IMG/VR virus record: IMGVR_UViG_3300030110_001829
Location: 1 to 40,948 of that record
Length of the DNA: 40,948 bases
Direction: 5' to 3' (one strand)
From: a virus
Positions 9,706 through 18,854 of the stretch are shown piece by piece. The translations under genes were made by a program, and so were the position numbers. The notes under the pieces were generated by a model. It was given only the letters and a program-made list of their open reading frames with translations, was not told the DNA's origin and searched no databases. Position 1 is the first letter of the stretch. Each line of letters opens with the position of its first letter.

Positions 9706-10327
9706 GCCAGTCACAATTCTGACGGGAATTGCATTAGTTAAAAAAAGTGTAGATTTCATTAAGGGAAACATAGGAACAGTACAAGATATTGGTGACATTA
9801 TAGGTCATGTTGATAAAGCACTTAATGGTCAACAACAAGTTATAAAGGAGAGAGATTCAAAAAATGTCGATCATTTTGCCGTAGAGAACGTGGCCAAGGA
9901 AGTGATTGATGCAAAACTTGCTCAAGAACAATTATATGAAATGAAACAATTAATCGATCATAGGTTTGGTCACGGCACATGGTCGTTCATATTAGAAGAA
10001 AGAAAAAAAAGATTAGATAAAAGAAAACAAGCAATCAAAGAAGCTAAAGCGGCTAAAATGAAAAAACAAAAAGAAATGTATGATATGATAAGAATGGTTA
10101 TGATAGGAATAGCAGTCATATTGTTTGTAGTAGTAGCTATTGGTATAACTATAAAATTTGTACTAGCACATCCTCATGAGGATACGGATACAAAAACTTG
10201 TATGATATATGAACCTAAATATTTTTTTATTTGTATGAACGAAGGTAGAGAATATGCAGATACAGAGTTGTATTTAGATTATAAAAGAATGAGAGAAAAC
10301 TGGATTGTCGATGATGATAAAAAGTAG
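9698..10327 (+). CDS. Conserved marine-phage membrane-anchored protein of unknown function
   Basis: A 209-aa protein from the ATG preceded by GAGAAG; a TTG at 9674 would be a poorer start. The N-terminus (MVEPVTILTGIALVKKSVDFIKGNI) is amphipathic and hydrophobic, the middle has FGHGTWSFILEERKKR and a basic helix, and one strong membrane segment lies at about 140-165 (VMIGIAVILFVVVAIGI). The C-terminal domain has two cysteines and an ELYLDYKRMRENWIVDD end. I recognise this architecture from other marine phages, without a function. With the preceding small membrane protein it could be part of lysis or virion membrane attachment; that is only inference. Confidence 0.65.
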   Translation: MVEPVTILTGIALVKKSVDFIKGNIGTVQDIGDIIGHVDKALNGQQQVIKERDSKNVDHFAVENVAKEVIDAKLAQEQLYEMKQLIDHRFGHGTWSFILEERKKRLDKRKQAIKEAKAAKMKKQKEMYDMIRMVMIGIAVILFVVVAIGITIKFVLAHPHEDTDTKTCMIYEPKYFFICMNEGREYADTELYLDYKRMRENWIVDDDKK

Positions 10328-10358
10328 TATAATTAATATTTAACTTAGGAGATAAACT

Positions 10359-10886
10359 ATGATGCGTAAAAAACCAATGAGAGCTATGGGTGGTAAGATG
10401 GCTAAAGGCTATTCCAAAGGTGGTTCTAAAATGATGAAAGCTATGGGTGGTAAGATGGCTAAAGGGTACTCCAAAGGTGGAGCTAAAATGATGAAAGCTA
10501 TGGGTGGCAAGATGGCTAAAGGTTACTCTAAAGGTGGAGCTAAAATGATTAGAGCTCAAAGTGGTAAAGAGATTAAAAGACCTAGAAATATGATTAGTAA
10601 TGTTAGATCCATGAAAAAAGATCCTATGACTAAAAGACAATTGCAATTAAGTGGAGCAAAGGGTATGTATGGTTCAGCAACTAAATTAGCTAATGCAATA
10701 AATAAATTACCTAAAGCTGGTAAATTAGCTTTAATAGGTGGTTTAACAGCAGGAACTATATCTCTTATAAAAGAGTTAAAACCCAAAGCTGAAAAAGCAG
10801 GTAAACAATTTACTAAACAAGGTTTTGGTAAAAATTTTAAAAGAATGTTAGACGAGCAGTATCCAAAAAAGAAGAAGAAAAAATAA
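10359..10886 (+). CDS. Lys/Gly-rich tandem-repeat protein
   Basis: A 175-aa, very basic protein with a good TAGGAG site. Residues 7-63 are three 19-residue repeats of the form MKAMGGKMAKGYSKGGAKM, and a fourth degenerate unit starts at IRAQSGK. The second half has a hydrophobic helix (LALIGGLTAGTISLIKELK) and a poly-Lys end. The charge suggests binding to DNA or to acidic virion parts. It closes the late block before the replication genes. No family is recognised. Confidence 0.6.
   Translation: MMRKKPMRAMGGKMAKGYSKGGSKMMKAMGGKMAKGYSKGGAKMMKAMGGKMAKGYSKGGAKMIRAQSGKEIKRPRNMISNVRSMKKDPMTKRQLQLSGAKGMYGSATKLANAINKLPKAGKLALIGGLTAGTISLIKELKPKAEKAGKQFTKQGFGKNFKRMLDEQYPKKKKKK
10377..10547 (+). repeat. 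Three tandem 57-bp coding repeats
   Basis: Units begin at 10377, 10434 and 10491, each 57 bases long, and are nearly identical in DNA as well as protein; most differences are silent or swap Ala/Ser and Arg/Lys. The copies are in phase with codons and could expand or shrink by slippage or recombination. Confidence 0.9.
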
Positions 10887-10920
10887 CTTGCAATATATCT
10901 TATAAGTCTTATGATGAGGT

Positions 10921-11613
10921 ATGGCATACTTAACTGCAAACATACCTTATTTTAAAGTATGGATACGAAGAGAGTTTACTCACAATCACCGAGATTATCA
11001 TAACGAGTTTTTACACGGACTCGCTATTGCAGTTACTGCGATACCAGATCGCTCTTTAAGTTTTCAAGTAGTTTTTACAGGATGTGAAGATGAAGAAAAT
11101 CGTGTTCATTCTCCTCACGGAGGAGCGATGTGGGCTCGTATGCCCATACAATCTTTAGTGGCTGATGAAGAATTAGATAAGTGGCCTCCAAGAATTCCTA
11201 ATCATTTTATTCAACCTTGGGATTGTTCTAGTAGACATTTTAGTATTGTACGTTATGACAGAACTAGTAGTAGTCCTTGGATAACTAAGATAGATGGTAA
11301 ATTTTACAATGCAAAATACTATTTTACTATTGATTATACAAATGGAGATGAGCTTACAAGTTTAGGAGATGATGTTGCTCAACACAAACAAAGTCATATA
11401 TTAGCAATTACCAATGGTGAATTCAAAGGACAAATTGTAGCTCAACCTAATAATAGAGTAAGAGTTACAAACCCAGCTTTATGGGTAACAGGTTCAGGTG
11501 CTCCTGATTTTATACCAAGTCAACATGAGTTTTCTGCTGAAGAAGATGAATCTTATTTAAATCCACAATATACTTTTAACAATCTGTACTCTGATGAAGA
11601 TACAGACAAGTAA
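10921..11613 (+). CDS. Conserved phage protein of unknown function
   Basis: A 230-aa soluble protein starting MAYLTANIPYFKVWIRREF. It has no membrane segment and is rich in aromatic and charged residues, with HSPHGGAMWARMPIQSL near residue 60 and PWDCSSRHFSIVRY near 98. This looks like a conserved marine-phage family that I recall only as hypothetical. The GAGGT directly abutting the ATG is a poor ribosome site. Upstream, 10887-10920 holds an AT-rich stretch containing ATATATCTTATA, similar to one half of the operator-like palindrome found elsewhere in this genome. It overlaps the exonuclease gene by 20 bases, suggesting a link to replication or packaging. Confidence 0.6.
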   Translation: MAYLTANIPYFKVWIRREFTHNHRDYHNEFLHGLAIAVTAIPDRSLSFQVVFTGCEDEENRVHSPHGGAMWARMPIQSLVADEELDKWPPRIPNHFIQPWDCSSRHFSIVRYDRTSSSPWITKIDGKFYNAKYYFTIDYTNGDELTSLGDDVAQHKQSHILAITNGEFKGQIVAQPNNRVRVTNPALWVTGSGAPDFIPSQHEFSAEEDESYLNPQYTFNNLYSDEDTDK

Positions 11614-12307
11614 TGAAAAGATAATCTTAACGGACGTAGAGTTTGTTAATAAATATTCTTATACGGAATATGAACGTAATGATGAGGATATAAGAACCTA
11701 CTCTGTATCAGAAAAGAAAGTTCCTAGTGTAACTACTATATTATCAGCAACACAAAGCAAACAAAAACAAGATTCCTTACAAGCTTGGAGAGATAGAGTA
11801 GGCAATGAAGAAGCTGCACGGATCACGAACCAAGCTGCAACTCGTGGTACAGAAATGCACTATGTATTAGAACAGTATTTACAAGGTCAAGGATATTTAA
11901 ATCTATCACCAAAAGGTGAACAAGCTCGTATGATGGCACATACTATATTAGCTAATATGCAAGATGTAACAAAAGTGTATGGCACAGAAGTAAATTTAGA
12001 ATACAAACAAAGATGGGCTGGAACTTGTGATTTAGTATTTGAATCTGATAAAGGTTTAGCCTTAGGAGATTTTAAACAATCAAACAAACCTAAAAAAGAA
12101 GAATGGGTAACCGATTATTATTACCAACTTGCTGCATATGCTTTAGCTCACAGTTTACATTTTGAAGATGTTCAACGTTGTGTGATTTACATGTGCACTC
12201 CAGGACTAGTATTTCAAAAATTTATAATGCCTAAAGATTTACTTGAAGAATATAAACTACGATGGTTAGCTAGAGTAGATAAGTATTATAGTTTACTTGA
12301 AGTCTAA
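11594..12307 (+). CDS. PD-(D/E)XK exonuclease (RecB/Cas4-like)
   Basis: A 237-aa nuclease of the PD-(D/E)XK superfamily. Visible motifs are the His in TRGTEMHYVLE (H89), the acidic residue in YGTEVNL (E132), G-T-C-D at 143-146, D159-F-K161 as the core D-x-K, and the helix Gln of YYYQLAAYALA (Q178). This order is that of phage RecB/Cas4-like exonucleases that degrade host DNA or process ends for recombination. Divalent metal is expected to bind E132, D146 and D159. The gene converges on the helicase gene, their ends overlapping by 15 bases. Confidence 0.85.
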   Translation: MKIQTSNEKIILTDVEFVNKYSYTEYERNDEDIRTYSVSEKKVPSVTTILSATQSKQKQDSLQAWRDRVGNEEAARITNQAATRGTEMHYVLEQYLQGQGYLNLSPKGEQARMMAHTILANMQDVTKVYGTEVNLEYKQRWAGTCDLVFESDKGLALGDFKQSNKPKKEEWVTDYYYQLAAYALAHSLHFEDVQRCVIYMCTPGLVFQKFIMPKDLLEEYKLRWLARVDKYYSLLEV

Positions 12308-13729
12308 TATATCTTCTCCTAAAGTTTTAGCTGATATTTCTAATTTTTTTGTAAGAGCATGTAATATATATTTATCTATTGTGTTTTCTGTAATTAAATC
12401 TATATAGTTCACTACTTTCTTTTGTCCTTTTCTATGTGCTCTATCTTCTGATTGTACTCTTTGTTCTAAATTAAAATTGTTGCAAAAATATATGACAGTA
12501 TTTGCAGCAGTCAAAGTTAAACCTATACCACCTGTACTTGGATTAGCTACAAAGAAACGAACCTTATCATTGTTTTGAAAATCTTCTACTCTTTTATGTC
12601 TATCTTTAACAGATACTGCACCATAAAAAGTTACTACACTTTTTTTACCATACTTGTTTTCTAGAGCTTCTGATATTTTGTTTATTGTATAAACATAGGT
12701 GCTCCATATAATAATTTTATCATCGGTCTCTTCAATAATATTAAATATTTCATTTATTTTATTTGAAGATAAATCAATTCTTTTTCCATCATCAGTCATT
12801 ACATATCCATTTGCGACCTGATGAAGTTTTACTATTTCTGTTAATCTATTCTGATACGTTGCTTCTTTATCTTGTAAAATAGTTCTAGCATTATCTTTTA
12901 GTTCACCATAAATTCTTTTTTGTTCGGGAGTCATAGGCACCATTCTAGTATGATATATTTTTGGTGGTAAATCTAAACATTCACTTTTTCTAGTTCTGTA
13001 ACTAAAACCTCTCAATATATTTAAAAGTTTATCTAGATTAATATATTTGTACGGCTCTTGTATAACTCTACCTGTAATAGTAGTGATTGGTTTCATTAAA
13101 GAATACGCAGCTCTGAAAGCAAAAAAGTTATCTGTACCTAATAGACCTGTTTGTAAAAAATTACATTGACTAAATAAATCTAAAGGACTTTTAGTAACAG
13201 GAAAGCCACTAAGTATTCTTTTGTAACGCACACCTTTTGTAAGTTTAATTATATTTTTAGTTCGTTTAGCAGTTCTATTTTTTATCCAAGTCGATTCGTC
13301 TACAACACAAGCCATAACATCTCTCATTGACTGCACGTAACTTTGAACCTTTGCTATACCTGATTGATGAGAAAAAGCTTCGGTATTTATAAGATAATAA
13401 TTTAATCTATCTTGTTTAAATTCAAATTTCTTATCTACCTTATGTCTGTATACATTAGTTCTAACAATACTATGTGTTTGTATCTCATCAGCCCAAGTCA
13501 TATAATTAGAGTTAGGAGCAATTACTAAAACAAATTGTAATTTATTGTTTAAATATAAGTAACTCATATCATCAATTGTCACTTTAGTTTTACCTGTACC
13601 CATGTCCATAAACAGTGCAAAATAGTCTTGATCCTTCACTAAATTAAAGGCTTCTAACTGGTGGTTCATAGGCTGTGTCTTAAAATATCTTTTATTCATA
13701 TGAGATATATTATAATTTATTGTTGACAT
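12293..13729 (-). CDS. SNF2-type superfamily 2 helicase
   Basis: A 478-aa ATP-dependent DNA translocase. Walker A is FMDMGTGKTKV (44-49), the DEAH-like box is VVDESTWIK (144-147), and the C-terminal lobe has FFVANPSTGGIGLTLT and QRVQSEDRAHRKGQ, the arginine-finger motif typical of SNF2/Rad54-like phage helicases. A role in recombination, replication restart or branch migration is expected. It is the only long leftward gene in the replication block. The first ATG has no ribosome site and overlaps a rightward promoter; the ATG at residue 11 is an alternative. A TTTACA/TATAAT pair in the leader on this strand could drive it. Confidence 0.88.
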   Translation of the reverse strand: MSTINYNISHMNKRYFKTQPMNHQLEAFNLVKDQDYFALFMDMGTGKTKVTIDDMSYLYLNNKLQFVLVIAPNSNYMTWADEIQTHSIVRTNVYRHKVDKKFEFKQDRLNYYLINTEAFSHQSGIAKVQSYVQSMRDVMACVVDESTWIKNRTAKRTKNIIKLTKGVRYKRILSGFPVTKSPLDLFSQCNFLQTGLLGTDNFFAFRAAYSLMKPITTITGRVIQEPYKYINLDKLLNILRGFSYRTRKSECLDLPPKIYHTRMVPMTPEQKRIYGELKDNARTILQDKEATYQNRLTEIVKLHQVANGYVMTDDGKRIDLSSNKINEIFNIIEETDDKIIIWSTYVYTINKISEALENKYGKKSVVTFYGAVSVKDRHKRVEDFQNNDKVRFFVANPSTGGIGLTLTAANTVIYFCNNFNLEQRVQSEDRAHRKGQKKVVNYIDLITENTIDKYILHALTKKLEISAKTLGEDILDFK

Positions 13730-13751
13730 TGTAAACCAAAAATATTATATA
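13723..13751 (+). promoter_or_regulatory. Sigma70-like promoter of the replication operon
   Basis: TTGACA (13723-13728), a 17-base spacer and TATATA (13746-13751), followed within 15 bases by an AGGAGG ribosome site and the first gene of the rightward replication run. The -35 box overlaps the first start codon of the leftward helicase. Confidence 0.65.
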
Positions 13752-13771
13752 TACTTACAAAGGAGGTCAAT

Positions 13772-14332
13772 ATGACTATTAATCTAAGAAAAGAAAGTGA
13801 AGATGCTGTCCTAGAATTGGACATTAAGTTATCTAAAACTATCTCTGATTCTTGTAATAAGCTATTGGATCTTCAGAATCAAATAAAAACGAAAAAAGAA
13901 GAAGTAAAGAAGTTTGAGGAAGAAGAGAAACGTTTATCACAAAAAGTAATACCAGAACTTATGCAACAAGCGGGTATAAAGATGCTGAAACTCAGTGATG
14001 GAGCCAAAGTTGAAGTCAAAGATAAGTTTACTGCTCGACAAAGTGCGGGTAATAAAGAATATATTTTTGATTGGCTAAGAGAAAACGGACTAGATTCTAT
14101 TATTAAAAATAAGGTATCTGTAAGTTTTGCTCGAAGTCAAGACAACGAAGCTTCTGATGTAACAGAACAGTTGAAGCAAAAGTTTGGAGATTCTGTACGT
14201 AAAGAATCTTACATTGAAGCCGCCTCATATACATCAACGTTACGTGAACATGTGTCTGAGGGTAAGGCAGTCCCTATGGATAAACTTGGTATATACATTT
14301 TCAGCGAAACAAAAATAAATAGAAAGGACTAA
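13772..14332 (+). CDS. Conserved phage protein with N-terminal coiled coil
   Basis: A 186-aa acidic and Lys-rich protein with an AAAGGAGG ribosome site. Residues 25-60 form a coiled coil (QIKTKKEEVKKFEEEEKRL), followed by VIPELMQQAGIKMLKLSDGAKVEV and a WLRENGLDSIIKNKVSV segment. The same arrangement is found next to ssDNA-binding genes in other marine phages and has no known function. As first gene of the operon it is likely expressed early. A regulatory or accessory role in replication is inferred from its neighbours only. Confidence 0.6.
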   Translation: MTINLRKESEDAVLELDIKLSKTISDSCNKLLDLQNQIKTKKEEVKKFEEEEKRLSQKVIPELMQQAGIKMLKLSDGAKVEVKDKFTARQSAGNKEYIFDWLRENGLDSIIKNKVSVSFARSQDNEASDVTEQLKQKFGDSVRKESYIEAASYTSTLREHVSEGKAVPMDKLGIYIFSETKINRKD

Positions 14333-14334
14333 CG

Positions 14335-15153
14335 ATGACGAAAAATACTAAAACAAACGAAGTAACTTCTTTTCGCGCACATGCGGGAGAAGGAACAGAG
14401 AATATTTCAGCTAAAGATCAGAAGCTACCTATTCTTAAAATACTACACGCCTCATCTCCTGTGTTAGATGAGTCGGAAGCTAAGTATAACGAAAAAGCCA
14501 AACAAGGCGACATCTATAATGAAATTACGGGATCTTTATATAAGTCTAAAGATGGAGTTATTGTTGTGCCATGTGGGTATGTCAACACTTACAATGAGTG
14601 GGCTGATAGAGGAGACTCTCCAGGTAGACCTATTGCAGTGCATAGTGATCCTAATATAATGACAAAGACAACTCGAGATACAGAAAATAAAGATCGTCTT
14701 GATAATGGTCATTATGTAGAAGATACGGGTAATCATTTTGTTTATATTTTAAATAAAGATTATGAGCCTATAGAAACTGCTTTGATTACAATGAAGTCTA
14801 CACAAAGAAAAAAATCTAAGTTATGGAACTCTATGATTAATTCAAAGAGGATGAAAGATGCTCAAGGATTTTTCGTACCCGCAACTTGGATGACTGTGTA
14901 TAAACTTACAACAAACAAAGAGTCCAATGGTAATAACAGTTGGTGGGGTTGGAATGTAGAATTTGATAGATTCTTAGACAAGTCCGAAGATGGAGATACC
15001 AGACAGATGACTGAAGACTTTTGGAAGTTTACGAAAAGTTCTGACATCTTTGGTAAGATACAGTTTGATCCTAAAGACGAAAAGACTATAGACCAAATAC
15101 CAACAGCAAAGATTGAAACCTCAAAAGACGATATAAGTCAATTTAGGAGTTAA
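14335..15153 (+). CDS. Predicted ssDNA-binding or recombination-mediator protein
   Basis: A 272-aa protein starting 3 bases after the preceding stop. LPILKILHASSPVLDE near residue 30, the GDIYNEITGSLY segment and the VIVVPCGYVNTYNEW strand are hallmarks of a widespread phage family often found between recombination genes and treated as ssDNA-binding. The tail (KIETSKDDISQFRS) is short and mixed-charge. It lies directly ahead of the primase, where a single-strand binder would be useful. Function is inferred; no OB-fold can be shown by eye. Confidence 0.5.
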   Translation: MTKNTKTNEVTSFRAHAGEGTENISAKDQKLPILKILHASSPVLDESEAKYNEKAKQGDIYNEITGSLYKSKDGVIVVPCGYVNTYNEWADRGDSPGRPIAVHSDPNIMTKTTRDTENKDRLDNGHYVEDTGNHFVYILNKDYEPIETALITMKSTQRKKSKLWNSMINSKRMKDAQGFFVPATWMTVYKLTTNKESNGNNSWWGWNVEFDRFLDKSEDGDTRQMTEDFWKFTKSSDIFGKIQFDPKDEKTIDQIPTAKIETSKDDISQFRS

Positions 15154-15155
15154 TC

Positions 15156-16739
15156 ATGCACAGCAAACTCTTAAAAGTGTTTGCTGGGTATCAAGAATCA
15201 CATGTTCAGTTCTCTCTTACAGAAGAGAGGACTGAAAGTGGTAAAGTACAAGCTAAGTATGTAACCATACGTAAGCCAGTTACTGCTGATATTTGGAAAC
15301 AACATCTTGAAGGCAAGATTAGAATAGGTATACGACCTGAACACGAAGATAAGTGTAGTTGGTCTTGTATAGATGTTGATCCCGCTAATTACAAAGATTA
15401 TTCACAAAAGAAATATGTAGATATTATTGGTAAGTACAAATTACCACTAGTTCCTGTCTTATCTAAAAGTGGTGGTTTACATATCTTTGTTTTTTTTACT
15501 AAACCTTATCCAATACAAAAAGTGAAAGATAAGCTTTGTGAAATAAATGAACAGTATTTTTTAGCGAATGAAGTTTACCCATGCAATAAAACAATTAATA
15601 TGCCTTACTGTAATCATAAAAGAACAAGAGAGTTTGCTTATGATGATGAAAACTATCCTCTAAGTCTTGAAAGATTTTTAGAAGAGGTAGCAAACAAAAC
15701 TGTAGAACCAGAAGAGTTTTGTCAGATTGAAGTTAAAGAAAATCAAATAGAATCAGATTGGTCACACTATCCACCTTGTGTGCAAAAATTAATTCAAGAA
15801 GGTTGGTCTGGTAATAACAGACATCAGTTTTTATATAATGTAGTTGTATTAGAAATTAAAAAACAACCAAGTATATCTTTACCAGATTTAGAAACTTTAA
15901 TACTGCAACGCAATATAAAAATATTTACAAAACCTTTACCAGAACAAGAGGTGCGCACAATGGTAAAGTCCATACACAAAGAAGGGTATGGTTTTCAATG
16001 TCCACCAAAACATATTGAGTATCAAGTGATATGTAATAAAGAATTATGTAAAACTAGAAAACTAGGCACGGGAGATTATGTTCCTGACATTATAGATGAC
16101 TTTACCGATATAGCTTACATACAAGATACTAAAAATACTTTTTATGAATTTACATTTAAAGACAAACATGTATCGGTTACCCCGGAGGATATGAAAGATG
16201 AAAAGAGTTGGCGTGTAAAATTATTACGATACAGAATCTATTGGCTCACTTTACCTAAACCTAGAAAAGGTCCTAGTCCTTTTGAATTACTTATGAAGGG
16301 TATTGTAGAGAAATCTGTTGAAAGCAAAGAACATGCGTATGTAGATACATTAGAGGAAGAACGATATTTAATATTAAAAGATTTTTTTGAAAATCATATT
16401 GAACAAGATAAGTTTGATAAGCTTAAAGATTCTTACATCGTATTAGATAGTAAAACTAATATATGTTATTTTAAGAAGTATACACTAGATAGGTTTTTAA
16501 AAAAGAATAGCTCTAAAGCTTTTAATAATACCCAAGATGCTTTACGAGTATTAGGTTGTAAAAGAAAAGATTACCACGAAGGCGAAAAGAATGTTTGGTT
16601 TGTAGAGATGCCTGAGTTTGTAAGACACGAAAGTATTAAGAAAGAAGTAAAAAAAGAAACAGTAACGGAAATGGATGATGAATACCACAGTAAATTTAGG
16701 ACTGCAAAAGCAAAAGCAGATATACAAAAAAACAGTTAA
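15156..16739 (+). CDS. Archaeo-eukaryotic-type (AEP) primase
   Basis: A 527-aa primase that makes the RNA or DNA primers for phage replication. The AEP metal-binding motif is CIDVDPANY (D73, D75), the nucleotide-binding motif is SKSGGLHIFVFF (S105, H109), and a third conserved strand is TINMPYCN (147-153). After this catalytic domain, a PriCT/PriL-like region has four cysteines (C208, C282, C293, C298), spaced as for a zinc or iron-sulfur site. The C-terminal 200 residues are lysine-rich and unassigned. The gene overlaps the helicase gene by 65 bases. The primase fold is well supported; the metal centre is inferred. Confidence 0.82.
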   Translation: MHSKLLKVFAGYQESHVQFSLTEERTESGKVQAKYVTIRKPVTADIWKQHLEGKIRIGIRPEHEDKCSWSCIDVDPANYKDYSQKKYVDIIGKYKLPLVPVLSKSGGLHIFVFFTKPYPIQKVKDKLCEINEQYFLANEVYPCNKTINMPYCNHKRTREFAYDDENYPLSLERFLEEVANKTVEPEEFCQIEVKENQIESDWSHYPPCVQKLIQEGWSGNNRHQFLYNVVVLEIKKQPSISLPDLETLILQRNIKIFTKPLPEQEVRTMVKSIHKEGYGFQCPPKHIEYQVICNKELCKTRKLGTGDYVPDIIDDFTDIAYIQDTKNTFYEFTFKDKHVSVTPEDMKDEKSWRVKLLRYRIYWLTLPKPRKGPSPFELLMKGIVEKSVESKEHAYVDTLEEERYLILKDFFENHIEQDKFDKLKDSYIVLDSKTNICYFKKYTLDRFLKKNSSKAFNNTQDALRVLGCKRKDYHEGEKNVWFVEMPEFVRHESIKKEVKKETVTEMDDEYHSKFRTAKAKADIQKNS

Positions 16740-18297
16740 GATATACGGTCCTCCTGGAACGGGAAAGACTCATACCTTAATTGAACGCATACTTAAAAAG
16801 TATTTAGATAAAGGTATACATCCTATGGATATGGCTTTTATTTCTTTTACTAATAAAGCAGTTAATACAGCAAGAGATAGAGCACTTGCTGCGTTTCCTA
16901 AATATACCGAAGATGACTTTGCACGATTTAAAACATTACATAAATACTGTAAAAAGTATTTTGAAGAAGAGGTATTTGATCCAAAAGCTTGTATGTTAGA
17001 TTATGCTTTACAGGCCAAGATAATCAAGACTAGCGACTCACGGCTATCGGACGATAACTTCTTATATAAAGATTGGAGTTTAGGTATTTACGATAAAGCT
17101 AGAAACATGATGGAAGATCCAGTTTTAGTTTACAAAAAGGAAAGTTATAAAAAAGATAGTCTTGATGTATTTGTAAGAAAGATAAACACCTACGAGCATT
17201 ATAAAAAAGATTCTTTTATAGATTTTACAGATATGATTGAACGAACAATTGACGAAGTAGATTTTCCTGAATTAAAAGTTTTGATATTAGATGAAGCTCA
17301 AGACTTTACACCACTACAATGGTCAGTGTTATATAAAATGGCTGAGAATGTAGAACGTATCTATGTAGCTGGAGATGATGATCAAAGTATTTATAAATGG
17401 AATGGTTCTGATCCTAAATATTTTACACAGTTTTTCCCGGGCCGTAAAGTAATCCTTAGAACTACTCGAAGATTTGGAGAAGCTATACATCATTTTAGTC
17501 AAATTATAAGAAGAGGTATTTTAGATAGTGTAGATAAAGAGTATGTGCCTCAAGATAAGAAGGGCTATGTAAAACGTTATCTTAATTTTAATGAAGTACC
17601 AATTGGAGAACTTCCTGGTACTTGGTTTATTTTAGGAAGAGTCAATACTACAGTTAATGAATTAAGAATAGCTGCAAAAAATGCGGGTTTATATTATGCA
17701 GATAATAAAGGTAATAAATCTTTTGATGCAAAACAATGGGATGCAATAAAATCTTGGACAAGACTTAGTAATGGTAAATCCATAACTAAAATACAAGCAG
17801 AAAATATGTATAGATATATTAGAGATTTAAAAGATTTAGAGTATAGAACTATGCGTTTTTGGTTGGGTTGTGCTGATACTAAAATGTATGACTTCAAAGA
17901 GTTAGTCGATTGGTGTGGCTTGGATATGCAACCTGAAGATAAGAGCAGAACTTGGTGGGAAGTATTGACTAGAAATTTTACTCCTGTTCAAACAGAATAT
18001 TTTGTTCGTTTGTTAAAACGTTATGGACAAAAAATGTTAGATGATGAACCTCAAATTATTATAGATACTATACATAGTGTTAAAGGTGGCGAAGCTAATA
18101 ATGTATTGTTATATAGTAAAGCTAACTGGCCTTCTAATTTTTACAACAAAAATATAGATGAGCGTTCTGATGAACGTAGAGTAATTTATACTGGAGCTAC
18201 CAGAGCTCGAGACACTTTACATATACTATCAAGTAATTATAAGTATAATTATCCGATAGGTGAAGACTATTTAATTTATTTAAGGGAGAAAAAATAA
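16675..18297 (+). CDS. UvrD/Rep-like superfamily 1 helicase
   Basis: A 540-aa ATP-dependent DNA helicase. Motifs in order: Walker A YGPPGTGKT (25-32), QASFIT-type TNKAVN near 62, motif II LDEAQDFTPLQW near 205, motif III AGDDDQSIYKW near 233, motif V DTIHSVKGGEAN near 463 and motif VI VIYTGATRARD near 503. This is the full UvrD set in a compact form. It probably unwinds duplex ahead of the polymerase or during repair, as no DnaB-type replicative helicase is seen. It starts inside the primase gene with no good ribosome site, so coupled translation is likely; a later non-ATG start is possible. Confidence 0.88.
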   Translation: MMNTTVNLGLQKQKQIYKKTVKIYGPPGTGKTHTLIERILKKYLDKGIHPMDMAFISFTNKAVNTARDRALAAFPKYTEDDFARFKTLHKYCKKYFEEEVFDPKACMLDYALQAKIIKTSDSRLSDDNFLYKDWSLGIYDKARNMMEDPVLVYKKESYKKDSLDVFVRKINTYEHYKKDSFIDFTDMIERTIDEVDFPELKVLILDEAQDFTPLQWSVLYKMAENVERIYVAGDDDQSIYKWNGSDPKYFTQFFPGRKVILRTTRRFGEAIHHFSQIIRRGILDSVDKEYVPQDKKGYVKRYLNFNEVPIGELPGTWFILGRVNTTVNELRIAAKNAGLYYADNKGNKSFDAKQWDAIKSWTRLSNGKSITKIQAENMYRYIRDLKDLEYRTMRFWLGCADTKMYDFKELVDWCGLDMQPEDKSRTWWEVLTRNFTPVQTEYFVRLLKRYGQKMLDDEPQIIIDTIHSVKGGEANNVLLYSKANWPSNFYNKNIDERSDERRVIYTGATRARDTLHILSSNYKYNYPIGEDYLIYLREKK

Positions 18298-18365
18298 TGG
18301 AAATAATTTGGTTATATACAATTATAAGCACTTTAATTGGCTTACAAAACGCAGGAGTTATATAA
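18297..18365 (+). CDS. 22-aa hydrophobic peptide, coupled on both sides
   Basis: A tiny reading frame (MEIIWLYTIISTLIGLQNAGVI) whose ATG overlaps the helicase stop as TAATG and whose stop overlaps the next ATG, again as TAATG. An AAGGGAG site lies nine bases before the start. It is a single membrane-helix-like peptide. Precise stop-start coupling at both ends is the main argument that it is translated; it might instead act only as a leader for the next gene. Confidence 0.5.
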   Translation: MEIIWLYTIISTLIGLQNAGVI

Positions 18366-18544
18366 TGCACAAGTATGAGATAAATTTAAAAATGGAGTTT
18401 AAAACTAGACCTTCAAAAATTGAAGTAGAACATAAACTTTTCGATATTTTGAAAAATGGCTTTACTCTGCGTACTGCTGATGAAGCCGATGATTATGTAA
18501 GACGTAAAACTATAAAGGAGAAAAATGAAAGAAAAATTAAGTAA
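18365..18544 (+). CDS. Small protein of unknown function
   Basis: A 59-aa protein (MHKYEINLKMEF to KNERKIK), chosen from the ATG behind AGGAG rather than from a GTG-like start 57 bases upstream. It is mixed-charge and has one predicted helix (EADDYVRRKTIKEKN). The 3' end overlaps the DUF3310 gene by 20 bases. No family is recognised. Confidence 0.6.
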   Translation: MHKYEINLKMEFKTRPSKIEVEHKLFDILKNGFTLRTADEADDYVRRKTIKEKNERKIK

Positions 18545-18854
18545 AACATTATTAGAATTTTTTGAGAAGAATAAAGATATACCAAAAGAAACTGTAGAAG
18601 AGTTTCAATTAGTATTGAAAAAAGTCTATGATCACACTCCCGATGATAACGAAGACGGACTTTGGGACAAAGGTGGAGATCATTATAAAGATTTTAAAAT
18701 ACAGCCTTCCGTATTTATAAACCAAAACGATTTAGGGTTTGCTGAAGGTAATGTGATTAAATATATATGCAGACATAACAAGAAAGATAAGAAAAAAGAT
18801 ATATTAAAAGCAATACATTATTGTGAAATGATAATTGATCGAGATTATGAATAA
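18525..18854 (+). CDS. DUF3310 phage protein
   Basis: A 109-aa protein with the DUF3310 signature: GGDHYKDFKIQPSVFI, GFAEGNVIKYICRHNKKD and DILKAIHYCEMIID. The family is common in tailed phages and lies near replication genes; it has been called nucleotide kinase-like, but no P-loop is present here. An AAAGGAG site precedes the ATG. The 50-residue N-terminal extension is charged. Its place between a helicase and DNA polymerase supports a role in DNA metabolism. Family assignment is strong, function uncertain. Confidence 0.85.
   Translation: MKEKLSKTLLEFFEKNKDIPKETVEEFQLVLKKVYDHTPDDNEDGLWDKGGDHYKDFKIQPSVFINQNDLGFAEGNVIKYICRHNKKDKKKDILKAIHYCEMIIDRDYE

Noticed and set aside
10227-10646. Leftward frame opposite the tandem repeats
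   Set aside because: His/Ser/Phe repeats mirror the Lys/Gly repeats on the coding strand; a shadow of the real gene.
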